From Candidatus Coprenecus pullicola (GTDB lineage: Bacteria > Bacteroidota > Bacteroidia > Bacteroidales > UBA932): a stretch of DNA of 64,000 bases. The stretch covers positions 1 through 64,000 of the forward strand of contig DVHR01000086.1 in assembly GCA_018711925.1 (NCBI GenBank). Direction: 5' to 3'. The notes under the pieces are model-generated. The model was not told where the DNA came from, did no database searches, and saw only the letters and a list, made by a program, of their open reading frames with translations. This document shows, piece by piece, positions 17,982 to 27,299 of this stretch. A program made the position numbers and the translations under genes. Every line of letters begins with the position of its first letter. The first letter of the stretch is position 1.

Positions 17982-20900
17982 TTACTGGTTAAGTTCCCTG
18001 CTCCGGCGCACCTCGGGATCCTCTCCCTCAGGATTAGGCGAGAGCTGCATGAATATAAACTGAGCCCGGTTCTTTTTCTCCTTGTCTCTTTCTCCATGGC
18101 GGGAAAGCAGGGCGTAGAATACAGGCACCACCACGAGGGTCACGACGGTGGACACCAGCAGACCTCCGATGACCACGATTCCCATGGGCTTCCACATCTC
18201 GGCGCCCTCTCCGTTGCTCATGGCCATAGGCAGCATACCGAGGAAGGTAGTGATGGCAGTCATCAGCACGGGACGCAGACGGGAAGCTCCTGACAGCGCA
18301 ATCGCCTCGTTGAGTTCATAGCCGCGGTCACGCATCAGGTTGGTATAGTCCACCAGCACTATGGCGTTCTTGGTGGCAATACCTACCAGCATGATGAATC
18401 CAAGCGAGCCTATCATGTCGAGGGTCGTGCCCGTAATCCAGAGGGCAAGCACCACTCCCGAAAGGGCGAAAGGTACCGCCGTCATGATCATCACTGGCTT
18501 GACGAAGGACTCGAACTGGGAGGCAAGCACTATGTATATCAGCAGAACTATCAATGCCAGCAGCAGGAGCAAGTCCTGGAATGTATCCTGCTGGTCCTCA
18601 TAGTTACCGGCCAGTCTGACGGTAATGCCGCTCGGTACTCCCATCTGGTCTATGGTACGCTGAATGCCGGCAGCCAATTCTCCAAGAGAGGTCTCATATG
18701 GAGTCACGGATACGGTCACAACTCTCTGACGGCTCTTCCGCTCGATGGTAGGCGGGGCGAAATACTCCTCTATCCGGCCCAACTCCTTGATCTTTATCAT
18801 CTGCCCAGTGGCAGTGGGAATGGTCATATCCTCGATATCGGTGATGGAATTACGGTCCTCTTCCTGCAGGCGGACTACTATGTCGTACTCGTCACCGTCT
18901 TCCTTGAGATAGCCAGAGGCCATGCCGTTGACGCGGTTGCGCACGTATGTGGAGACGGTCGAGGAGTTGAGGCCGTGGTAGGCCAGTTTCTCCTTGTCAA
19001 GATTGATCTTGATCTCGGGACGGTCCTTCTCGCGGCTTATGTCAATGTCGCGGGCCCCGTAGACGTTGTCGCGGATGGCCGCCCTCACCTCCTGGGCGAA
19101 GGCGTTGGTCTCATCGAAACTGTAGCCGTAGATCTCGACATCGACAGTGGACGAGGCTCCGCCCATGAAACTGGATACGCCGCACTGATAGTCGATAATC
19201 TCCGGATAGGAGGCCAGTTCCTGACGCAGCACCTCGGCTATCTCGAAGATGGAGCGGTCACGCTCGTTCTTCTTGTTGCAGACTACGGTCATGGACATGG
19301 TGTTGTTCATGGTGGTGGAGAACATGGCCGAGACACCGTCGTCGTCCGTGGTACCGGCAGAGGTCGATATCAGCTCTATCTCGGGCACCAGCTCGTAGAA
19401 GCGGCTCTCAATGTAGCGTGCCATCCTGGCGGTCTCTTCGATACGGTATCCCGTAGCCAGCTCTATATCCACTGTCAGACGGCCGTTGTCGGTCTCCTGG
19501 ATGAAGTCCGTACCCACCTTGCCCATAATGAAAGGCGTTATGGAAGCAAAAAAGAACAGGGTTATGGCTACAAGAGTCCACGCCTTGTGCCTCAGACAGA
19601 AACGCAGCAACCTGGCATACGCCCTGTCCAGACGGTCCAGCAAGGGGATGACATATCTCTGATACCAGTTGCGCCTGGGGGGAATGTTCTCGATTACTCC
19701 ACGCTCGTTGACACGCACGGGACGGGCCTTGAGCAGTCTGGAACAGAGCATAGGCGTCAGGGAGATAGCCACTACGGTAGAGGTACATACCATGATGGTC
19801 ACCAGCCAGCCGAGTTCCTTGAACATGATGCCGGCCATACCGGTAAGCATGGTCAGAGGGACAAACACCACCACTATCACAAGGGTCGTGGCGATGACCG
19901 ACACCCACACCTCGTTGGTCGCGTAGATGGCCGCCTCCCTCGGGCTTGAGCCCCTTTCTATATGCTTGGTGATGTTCTCCAGCACCACGATGGCGTCGTC
20001 CACCACCATGCCGATAGCCACGGTCAGGGAACTGAGAGAGATGATATTCAGCGAGCTGTCCGCCAGCATAAGGTAGATAAATGCCACAATCAGGGATATA
20101 GGTATCGTTATAGAGATAATCAGAGTAGAACGCCACTCCCCGAGGAAGAAAAGCACCACGAGCACCACGAAGAGCAGAGCGTACAGGATAGACTCTTCCA
20201 GAGAGTTGATGGAGTTGACTATATCCTCCGACGAGTCATATATCACCTCTATCTTGATATCGTTGGGAAGAGTCCGCTGGATACGCTCCATCTCCTCCTC
20301 CAGATCCTCACAGATCTGTACTGTATTGGCTCCTGTCTGCTTGGTCACCATCAGACGCACGCTCTCTCGGCCGTTGGTCTTCTCGTCCAGACTCAGGTCC
20401 TTGATTGTATCGCGGACAGTGGCCAGGTCCCGCACGAAGACCTGCCGGCCCTCGGGAGTCACCGTCACCACGATATCATTGATCTCGGAACTCTCGACGT
20501 ATTCACTGCGCACCTCGAGCTGGTACTGCTCCTTGTTCATCTTGACGGTACCGGAAGAAAGGTTCAGGTTGTTGGCGGCTATCGCACTGCCGACAGTCTC
20601 CAGGGGAAGACCGTAGGCGTCCAGCTTCTGCTGGTCGATGTCCACGTACACATAACGCTCCGGAGAGCCGGAAAGGGTAAGGTTTCCGATACCGTTCACC
20701 ATGCTCAACTGCGGGATAATCTCGTCGTTGAGCAGTTTGTCCAGACCTGGATAGCTCTCGTCCGCAGTAATCGAATACTGGAGGATAGGCATGGAGCTGG
20801 TGCTGAACTTGAAGATGAAAGGATTGGTGCAGCCGTCCGGCAGCTCATCCTTCACCATGTCTATATATGACCGGACGTCGTTGATAATCTCATCCAGGTC

Positions 20901-21197
20901 CGTACCCCACTCCAACTCCAGAAGCACCACGGAAATATTGTCCTTTGTAGTGGAGGTTATCTCCTTCAGGTAGTCTACGGAGTTGAGGTTGTTCTCTATG
21001 ATCTTGGTGACATTGGTCTCTATCTCGGAAGCGCTGGCACCAGGATAGACAGTGAGCACGGAGATGTAAGGCGGATCCATCTCCGGGAACTGGTCGATAG
21101 GCAGTCTCAGAAATGAGAATATGCCTATCACTATCACGGCGACGAACACCAGAAGGGTCGTCACCGGACGGTTGATCGCTGATTTGTAGATACTCAT
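17982..21197 (-). CDS. Efflux RND transporter permease (AcrB/MexB-like)
   Basis: 1071 aa; PVTTLLVFVAVIVIGIFSFLRLPIDQFPEMDPPYISVLTVYPGASASEIE...; TVAIGMVVDDAIVVLENI; SGASRLRPVLMTAITTFLGMLPMA. Confidence 0.95.
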   Translation of the reverse strand: MSIYKSAINRPVTTLLVFVAVIVIGIFSFLRLPIDQFPEMDPPYISVLTVYPGASASEIETNVTKIIENNLNSVDYLKEITSTTKDNISVVLLELEWGTDLDEIINDVRSYIDMVKDELPDGCTNPFIFKFSTSSMPILQYSITADESYPGLDKLLNDEIIPQLSMVNGIGNLTLSGSPERYVYVDIDQQKLDAYGLPLETVGSAIAANNLNLSSGTVKMNKEQYQLEVRSEYVESSEINDIVVTVTPEGRQVFVRDLATVRDTIKDLSLDEKTNGRESVRLMVTKQTGANTVQICEDLEEEMERIQRTLPNDIKIEVIYDSSEDIVNSINSLEESILYALLFVVLVVLFFLGEWRSTLIISITIPISLIVAFIYLMLADSSLNIISLSSLTVAIGMVVDDAIVVLENITKHIERGSSPREAAIYATNEVWVSVIATTLVIVVVFVPLTMLTGMAGIMFKELGWLVTIMVCTSTVVAISLTPMLCSRLLKARPVRVNERGVIENIPPRRNWYQRYVIPLLDRLDRAYARLLRFCLRHKAWTLVAITLFFFASITPFIMGKVGTDFIQETDNGRLTVDIELATGYRIEETARMARYIESRFYELVPEIELISTSAGTTDDDGVSAMFSTTMNNTMSMTVVCNKKNERDRSIFEIAEVLRQELASYPEIIDYQCGVSSFMGGASSTVDVEIYGYSFDETNAFAQEVRAAIRDNVYGARDIDISREKDRPEIKINLDKEKLAYHGLNSSTVSTYVRNRVNGMASGYLKEDGDEYDIVVRLQEEDRNSITDIEDMTIPTATGQMIKIKELGRIEEYFAPPTIERKSRQRVVTVSVTPYETSLGELAAGIQRTIDQMGVPSGITVRLAGNYEDQQDTFQDLLLLLALIVLLIYIVLASQFESFVKPVMIMTAVPFALSGVVLALWITGTTLDMIGSLGFIMLVGIATKNAIVLVDYTNLMRDRGYELNEAIALSGASRLRPVLMTAITTFLGMLPMAMSNGEGAEMWKPMGIVVIGGLLVSTVVTLVVVPVFYALLSRHGERDKEKKNRAQFIFMQLSPNPEGEDPEVRRSRELNQ

Positions 21198-21209
21198 CGC
21201 AGGCGGGGA

Positions 21210-22217
21210 TTATTTTACAACATTCAGTCTGACTCCGTCCACGAGCTTGGCCTGACCGGTGGTGACTATCGGGTCGCCCACTTTAAGGCTGTCGCTGGAT
21301 ATCTCTATGGTCTGGTCGTGACGCTCGCCGATCTCCACGAAGACCCTCTTGGCGACTCCACCGTCGTCCACAAATACGTACCGGTTGTTGGAGCCTATAA
21401 GTCTGAGCACCGACTGATAGGGCACCACCAGAGCCTCAGTCCGGCCCAGGTCGAGCACCGTACTCACGTACATACCAGGACGTATCAACTCGCTGCGGTT
21501 GGGAATCCTCAGCTTGAGGGTAAATGTATGCGAGGCCGGGTCGACGGTCGGATAGACTATCTCTATCGTGGCCGGGAACACCTTGTCGGGATAAATATCC
21601 GAATACACATTGACCTTCATGCCTTCCTTCACCTTAGGGAAATAAGTCTCGGGGACATTGACGTAGGCCTTAAGCTCGTTTATCTGAGTCAGGCGCAGGA
21701 TAGGCTGTGCCCCGGCGTAAAGCTCTCCGTCCTCATAGCTCTTGGACGAGATGACTCCGTCGTACTGGGCGAGCACAAATGTATTCTCCTCCAGAAAACG
21801 CAGGGACTCGGCGGTCTGGTCGAAGCTCAGCTTGGTCTGGTCGTAGGTCTGCTGCGAGATGGCCTCGCTTTCCAAAAGCATCCGCACCCTGTTCATCTCT
21901 ATCTGGAGGTTGGCATATGCCAGACGGGTGGTGTTGAGCTGGTTCTGGTCCATCCTCACCAAGGTGTCCCCCTTGCGCACCCTGTCTCCCACCTCCACGT
22001 ATATTTTCTCTATGATACCCGTAAGCGACGGAGAGATATTCATCTCCTCATATCCCTGAAGAGTCGTGGAGAGCTCTATCTGCCTGGACACCTCCTGATA
22101 CGCGAGCGGAGTGGTACGCACCTGCTCCACCCTCTCCTCCGAGGCATCTTCCGTGTTGGCTCCGCAGCCGCTCAGCAGAGCGACAGCCGTGATAATTGCG
22201 ATTGCCTTTATTTTCAT
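21210..22217 (-). CDS. Efflux RND transporter periplasmic adaptor (MFP) lipoprotein
   Basis: Lipobox LLSGC; EVGDRVRKGDTLVRMDQNQL...LRFLEENTFVLAQYDGVISSKSYEDGELYAGAQPIL; RPGMYVSTVL. Confidence 0.92.
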   Translation of the reverse strand: MKIKAIAIITAVALLSGCGANTEDASEERVEQVRTTPLAYQEVSRQIELSTTLQGYEEMNISPSLTGIIEKIYVEVGDRVRKGDTLVRMDQNQLNTTRLAYANLQIEMNRVRMLLESEAISQQTYDQTKLSFDQTAESLRFLEENTFVLAQYDGVISSKSYEDGELYAGAQPILRLTQINELKAYVNVPETYFPKVKEGMKVNVYSDIYPDKVFPATIEIVYPTVDPASHTFTLKLRIPNRSELIRPGMYVSTVLDLGRTEALVVPYQSVLRLIGSNNRYVFVDDGGVAKRVFVEIGERHDQTIEISSDSLKVGDPIVTTGQAKLVDGVRLNVVK

Positions 22218-22226
22218 ATCCTTAAC

Positions 22227-23606
22227 TTATTTCTGTTCCTTTGTTGATTGTCCGTAAGTATTCTTGTTGAGGAGTTTCTCCAGCTCTATCTGGGCCGTCA
22301 CATAGTCCAGGGCCGCCTGCACGTATGTGCTCTGGGCCGTAATGAGGGTAGTGGCGGCGTTGGTGACATCCAGACTGGATGCGTGTCCGAACTCGTACTT
22401 CTTGCCTATGTTGTCAAATACGGCCTGGGAGACCTCCACGTTCTTCACCTGAGTCTGATAACGCTCATAGGCGGAGGAGAGGTTGTATTTGAGCTGACGG
22501 TGCTGGATGTTCAGCGCCATCTTGGTGTTCTCCAAGGTGTTGAGCTGCTTCTGATAATCCAGTTTGGCCTTCTGGAAAGAAGTATAGTTGCGGCCCGAGG
22601 AGAATATGGGGATAGACAGAGTCAGGCCTACCATGTTCGGAGGGGTCATGTTCATGGTCATCTCATCGGAGAAATACTTCCTGCCCGTGTACTGGTAGAA
22701 TGCGCTCAGGGTAGGTCCGTAGGCCCATCCCGCAAGGTTTTTCTGCTTCTTGTACAGCTCGGTGCTCTGCAGGGCCAGCTGATAGGAGAAATTGTTCTCA
22801 AGGATAAAATCATCGTACAGCAAGTCCAGCGAATGCTCCACGTCCATCAGCTCGTCCAGAGTCTGGGTCAGGACTATCTCCTTGTCGAAACCGACGTTCA
22901 TCTGCAGGCGCATGGAGTTGTAGATCATCTCAAGTCCGCGCTCGGCCTCGTTGATGGAGCTCTCGAGAGTCGCCACCTGCACCAGTATCTGATCCGCGTC
23001 CACCTGCTCGGCCACTCCTGCGTCCACCGACTTCTGGGACAGCTCGTGCAGCTTGCGCACGGTACCGAGGTTGCGCCGGAGCAGTTCCACCGTCTGCGTA
23101 CTGACCAAAGCGGAAAAATACAGCAGCCGCACCTGCTCGGCCACCTCCTGCTGCGACTGACGGTGCGAGACATCCGCCATCTCTATGGACAGCTTGCCGA
23201 TGAGCGCGCTTATGATCTGGGCTCCGCTTACCGACATGGCGGCATTGACACCTATTGAACCGTAAGGCGGCATGGCTATAGCCAGTCCGGTCTCACCGAA
23301 CTCCATCTCATATCCCATGTAGTTGGAATAGTCCAATGTTCCATTAACTTGCGGAAGCATGGTCGCAATCGCTCCCCAGCGGTCAGCCTCCGCCTGACGC
23401 ACGGCCAGCGAGGAGTTCTGCAGGTCCCAGTTATGCTCCAGCGCGTAGCTCATGGCCTCGTCCAGTGTGAAACACATCACAGAAGATGTATCCGCATCCT
23501 GAACTGACGGCTGTTGAGCGGCGGCCTTGAATGACCCTGCGCCGGCAATCATCCCGAAAACATAGACGCAGCACACAACTGCCGTTGTTTTCAATCGTGT
23601 TCTCAT
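22227..23606 (-). CDS. TolC-family outer-membrane efflux protein
   Basis: MCFTLDEAMSYALEHNWDLQNSSLAVRQAEADRWGA...; coiled-coil repeats; adjacent to MFP and RND genes. Confidence 0.9.
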   Translation of the reverse strand: MRTRLKTTAVVCCVYVFGMIAGAGSFKAAAQQPSVQDADTSSVMCFTLDEAMSYALEHNWDLQNSSLAVRQAEADRWGAIATMLPQVNGTLDYSNYMGYEMEFGETGLAIAMPPYGSIGVNAAMSVSGAQIISALIGKLSIEMADVSHRQSQQEVAEQVRLLYFSALVSTQTVELLRRNLGTVRKLHELSQKSVDAGVAEQVDADQILVQVATLESSINEAERGLEMIYNSMRLQMNVGFDKEIVLTQTLDELMDVEHSLDLLYDDFILENNFSYQLALQSTELYKKQKNLAGWAYGPTLSAFYQYTGRKYFSDEMTMNMTPPNMVGLTLSIPIFSSGRNYTSFQKAKLDYQKQLNTLENTKMALNIQHRQLKYNLSSAYERYQTQVKNVEVSQAVFDNIGKKYEFGHASSLDVTNAATTLITAQSTYVQAALDYVTAQIELEKLLNKNTYGQSTKEQK

Positions 23607-24229
23607 TATTGTAACAGTGATTTATTATTTTCCAGATAATCATCGATATATTCGCGTCCTTTCTCCGTAGCGATACCTCTGACAAGAAATAGCATAAGAC
23701 AGTCTCCGCCACGGTCACGCTTGATGTCCAGATAATTGCGTACGGCCCTGTCCGTCACGGCCACTGAAAGTTCAAACAGTTGGAGAGACAGCCTATGGGC
23801 ATCCAGTATGCCGGTAATGAACAGTCCCTCCGCCTGCCCTCTCTCTATGATTCTCTCCAAAAGCCCGCAGTGCCATCGGTTCACATCCTTGACCACATTG
23901 ACAAATACTTCCGGATAATACCTCTTCACTTCAGTAAAGAAATCGTAGAAAAAACTCATCCGCTGCTCGTCCTTGTTCTCAAGCGAGTGCATGAACCACT
24001 CCAGGACATTGCCAGTCTTTGCAAGCTCATTCTCAGAACGGTTCATATTATCCCTGTGCATCAATATAATACACTCCTGCAACAGTCTGGCCTTGTCTTG
24101 AAAAAGCTCATATATCGTGCGCTTGGACATACCGTTGGCAGAAGCCACCTCGTCCATAGTCACCGACTTGCAGCCACGCTCTAAGAAAAGAGCGGCAGTA
24201 TTTCTCAATATCTGATCCCTGTTTGTCAT
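23606..24229 (-). CDS. TetR/AcrR-family transcriptional regulator
   Basis: RDQILRNTAALFLERGCKSVTMDEVASANGMSKRTIYELFQDKARLLQECI. Confidence 0.9.
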   Translation of the reverse strand: MTNRDQILRNTAALFLERGCKSVTMDEVASANGMSKRTIYELFQDKARLLQECIILMHRDNMNRSENELAKTGNVLEWFMHSLENKDEQRMSFFYDFFTEVKRYYPEVFVNVVKDVNRWHCGLLERIIERGQAEGLFITGILDAHRLSLQLFELSVAVTDRAVRNYLDIKRDRGGDCLMLFLVRGIATEKGREYIDDYLENNKSLLQ

Positions 24230-24360
24230 AATTAAGGTGCAAAACTAAAAAAACTTCTACAGTTTCCAAATTTTCATCAATAAAAACGGCTATCTGCAAA
24301 CTTCCCTCAACATATCTTGATGCGGCACATCAGGAATCCCGATTGCTGTACATGTCCCCC

Positions 24361-24519
24361 ATAAAGCAGTCCTCAACTCATCAATACACTGATATCCAAA
24401 CACATCCCGTCAAGAGCGCTGCGCTATGGTTTGAAAAAACAGACCATAGCGCAACCACCATACTTGTAATTAACTGATTGAAAGAGATTTGAGAACAGTA
24501 TCCATGCCTTATGGTACGT
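24361..24519. repeat. Dispersed noncoding repeat, copy A (module with TGCGCTATGG...CCATAGCGCA hairpin)
   Basis: ataaagcag...ctgatatccaa...TGCGCTATGGTTTG-AAAAAA-CAGACCATAGCGCA...ctgattgaaaga...ccatgccttatgg; matches 27050-27211 in order and spacing. Confidence 0.75.
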
Positions 24520-24537
24520 GGAAAGAGAATACGGCCA

Positions 24538-24584
24538 AAGAGACCGGCCTCAAAAGCACATCTCTTTCGGACCGGTCTCCTTTC
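24538..24584. terminator. Terminator-like inverted repeat
   Basis: GAGACCGG...CCGGTCTC arms flanking ~24 nt, in the TetR-kbl intergenic region; no T-tract checked. Confidence 0.35.
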
Positions 24585-24831
24585 TGAAAACATTAACCCA
24601 TCATGATAACTCCAACTCAGCAAGGCCGTTGTACGGCACAGTGTAGGTGCGGCGGTCAGTAGTGCGGTCAAGGTCAGTACACGTATCACAACTGCGCGGT
24701 AGAAGCCGCGCGCCAATGAACTGTACTCGCACGGTGCCACGGCCACAGAAGCCACATAGACACGGTATGACGGAACAACGGTACCATAACACCCGCAAAT
24801 TAAGAAATTTCCGAGACAAAAGCAAATTAAC

Positions 24832-24863
24832 TTGACAACAGAACGGCTTATTTACTAACTTTG
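24832..24863 (+). promoter_or_regulatory. Bacteroidetes-type promoter for kbl (TTG ... TAACTTTG)
   Basis: TTG at 24832-24834 and TAACTTTG (TAnnTTTG) at 24856-24863, ~21-bp spacing, 24 nt before the kbl ATG. Confidence 0.6.
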
Positions 24864-24887
24864 CGTCCAAACTAAATACACAGCATT

Positions 24888-26078
24888 ATGTACAAAGATT
24901 TTCAAGCCTATCTTCAGAACGAGCTGAACAGCATCAAGGAAGCAGGACTGTACAAGGAAGAGCGCGTAATCGTGTCTCCCCAGGGTCCTGAGATTACACT
25001 CCAGGACGGCACAAAAGCCCTCAACTTCTGCGCCAACAACTACCTCGGACTTGCCGACAGCAAGGAACTCGTAAAGGCCGCCAAGGATGCCATGGACACC
25101 CACGGCTACGGTATGGCCAGCGTACGTTTCATCTGCGGTACCGGCGACCTGCAGAAGACCCTCGAGGCCAAGATAGCCGAGTTCTTCGGCACTGAGGACA
25201 CCATCCTCTACGCTGCATGCTTCGACGCCAACGGCGGTGTGTTCGAGCCCCTTCTGAACGAGCAGGACGCCATCATATCCGACTCTCTCAACCACGCATC
25301 CATCATCGACGGCGTGCGTCTGTGCAAGGCCAAGAGATACCGCTACGCCAACGCCGACATGGCCGAGCTGGAGAAATGCCTCCAGGAGGCTCAGGCCCAG
25401 CGTCACCGCATCATCGTCACCGACGGTGTGTTCTCGATGGACGGCAACGTATGTCCTCTGGACAAGATCCACGCCCTCGCCGAGAAGTACAACGCCATGG
25501 TCATGGTCGATGAGTCACACTCGGCCGGAGTCGTAGGCAAGACCGGACGCGGCGTCACAGAGCGCTACAATCTCCGCGGCCAGATTGAGATCATCACAGG
25601 CACCCTCGGAAAAGCATTCGGCGGCTCCGTCGGCGGATTCACCACCGGTAAGAAGGAGATTATCGCCATGCTGCGCCAGAGGTCAAGGCCTTATCTGTTC
25701 TCCAACTCGATTCCTCCCATGATTGCAGCCGCAGGTATCCGCATGTTCGATATGATGAAGGAGTCCAACGAACTTCAGGACCGTCTGCACGAGAACACCG
25801 AGTACTTCATCGGCAAGATGAAGGCCGCCGGCTTCGACATCAAGCCCACCGAGTCAGCTATCTGCGCCGTCATGCTGTATGACGCCAAGCTGTCTCAGGA
25901 AATGGCCGCACGCCTGCAGGACGAGGGCATCTTCGTAACCGGCTTCTACTACCCTGTAGTGCCCAAAGACCAGGCCCGTATCCGCGTACAGGTATCCGCC
26001 GGCCACAAGAAGGAGCATCTCGACAGATGCGTCGCAGCCTTCACCAAGATCGGCAAAGAGCTCGGCGTGCTGAAATAG
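24888..26078 (+). CDS. kbl: Glycine C-acetyltransferase (2-amino-3-ketobutyrate CoA ligase)
   Basis: LNFCANNYLGLADSKELVKAAKDAMDTHGYGMASVRFICGTGDLQKTLEAKIAEFFGTEDTILYAACFDANGG...DESHSAGVVGKTGRG...GTLGKAFGGSVGGFTTG. Confidence 0.95.
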   Translation: MYKDFQAYLQNELNSIKEAGLYKEERVIVSPQGPEITLQDGTKALNFCANNYLGLADSKELVKAAKDAMDTHGYGMASVRFICGTGDLQKTLEAKIAEFFGTEDTILYAACFDANGGVFEPLLNEQDAIISDSLNHASIIDGVRLCKAKRYRYANADMAELEKCLQEAQAQRHRIIVTDGVFSMDGNVCPLDKIHALAEKYNAMVMVDESHSAGVVGKTGRGVTERYNLRGQIEIITGTLGKAFGGSVGGFTTGKKEIIAMLRQRSRPYLFSNSIPPMIAAAGIRMFDMMKESNELQDRLHENTEYFIGKMKAAGFDIKPTESAICAVMLYDAKLSQEMAARLQDEGIFVTGFYYPVVPKDQARIRVQVSAGHKKEHLDRCVAAFTKIGKELGVLK

Positions 26079-26104
26079 CCGCCCGCTGCGACACTAAACC
26101 CCTA

Positions 26105-26141
26105 AAATCCCGGACACACCCTACGTGCTCCGGGATTTTTC
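26105..26141 (+). terminator. Rho-independent terminator of kbl
   Basis: AAATCCCGGA...TCCGGGATTTTT hairpin shortly after the kbl stop. Confidence 0.75.
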
Positions 26142-26333
26142 ATACAGGCACATCCGGTCCATATTTACAGACCGTCGTGCAAAGAGATTTTGACTTTAGA
26201 CCTATCCTCTCACAATTTTAATTATCTTCCTGACAAGCAATATATTACCCACATCAAAGCAAGGACAGGGGTCTCCAAAATCAGCCGAAACAGCCGGAAA
26301 TTGCCACCCCTATCCTATCGCACATTACAACAA

Positions 26334-26657
26334 TCACCTATTAATCAGGAAATTAGTCTTTTCCAATAGAGGTAAGGTCCTATTACTTATCCTTAACACA
26401 ACGTAACGTGAAACCATTGTACTTAGCAGACTGCGCATACTCTGGACCTCATAGAACGTCAAATGCACGTAACTCACTTTGCCATAACGGGGTACATATT
26501 GCCGGTCTATAATGTCGCACAACTCGATATCGGAGAGTCGCTCTTCATTGAGCCAATTTGGATTCTGCCGCATCATCCTCCGGACTTTCCCCGCCGGCAT
26601 AAAAGGCTCTACAGTTCCAAGCGTAATCAGCTCCAGGCCATTGTCGCCCGCATCCAC
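26334..26657 (-). CDS. Hypothetical protein of unknown family (possibly degraded)
   Basis: 107-aa ORF in an AT-richer, repeat-bearing intergenic island; contains LNEERLSDIELCDIIDRQYVPRYGKVSYVHLTFYEVQSMRSLL; no family recognised. Confidence 0.25.
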   Translation of the reverse strand: MDAGDNGLELITLGTVEPFMPAGKVRRMMRQNPNWLNEERLSDIELCDIIDRQYVPRYGKVSYVHLTFYEVQSMRSLLSTMVSRYVVLRISNRTLPLLEKTNFLINR

Positions 26658-26837
26658 CGGTCATAGTCATTACGGTTGACTTCAATACTTGTAATCATTT
26701 TCAGTAAAGAGCATTGCAAATATAGCAAACTTACCCCATGTCTTGGCGGCACGTCTGTCCGAAAAGCCATCCTGCAGCATAGTGGCAATCCTCACACGTC
26801 CTGACAGCATGAAGACGCAGCAGATTCTCCATCCTGA

Positions 26838-27211
26838 CCCATCCCACAATGGCAGCGATTGTCGCAATACGGTGCTGATGCGGAAAGCGGCCACATGTCC
26901 AGTTGGACCCGACAGATTGCGCCCCAAAACCGCCATTCAGCCCCATATCTACCAAAGTCCAGCAGATATCTTTTTCTATAGCTCTTAATTATCAGGTATT
27001 TCTCTAAGCGCGATTTGCTGGACTTCTGGAGTCCAGTGAGCGTTTTGGGATAAAGCAGGGCCCAACTTATTAAAGCTCTGATATCCAAGTCGATGTCGTA
27101 AAATATGCTGCGCTATGGCCTGAAAAAACAGACCATAGCGCAACTAACATACTCAGAACACACTGATTAAAAGAAAGTTAAACACAATACCCATGCCTTA
27201 TGGCATACGTA
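26838..27211. repeat. Dispersed repeat, composite copy B (array-unit relic + CCAGCAGAT module + TGCGCTATGG hairpin module)
   Basis: cccacaatggcagcgattgtcgcaatacggtgctgatgcgg resembles the 32-kb array unit; ccgccattcagccccatat...gtccagcagatatc matches 32690-32730; CTGGACTtctggAGTCCAG hairpin 27018-27036; TGCGCTATGGCCTGAAAAAACAGACCATAGCGCA at 27109-27142 matches copy A. Confidence 0.7.
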
Positions 27212-27299
27212 TTATGGCAAGGGGTATCTTTGCGGATAGTCAGATTCGAATGGTTTTATTTTGCTATATTTGTAGACACAAACCACTAACAGTTGTATT

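Noticed and set aside
18975-20870. Long plus-strand ORFs (324 aa, 302 aa) opposite the RND permease
   Set aside because: Antisense shadow frames from codon bias of the minus-strand permease; low-complexity His/Gly/Arg composition.
24381-24870. Minus-strand ORFs of 124 and 89 aa upstream of kbl
   Set aside because: They traverse the dispersed repeat and a terminator-like hairpin and overlap each other; no family recognised. Similar peptides at 27.1 kb are interrupted by stops, so conservation is nucleotide-level.
26682-27088. Small minus-strand ORFs (84, 74, 98 aa) in the 26.7-27.1-kb repeat
   Set aside because: Overlapping frames within a repeat element; the matching 32.7-kb copy does not preserve the frames.
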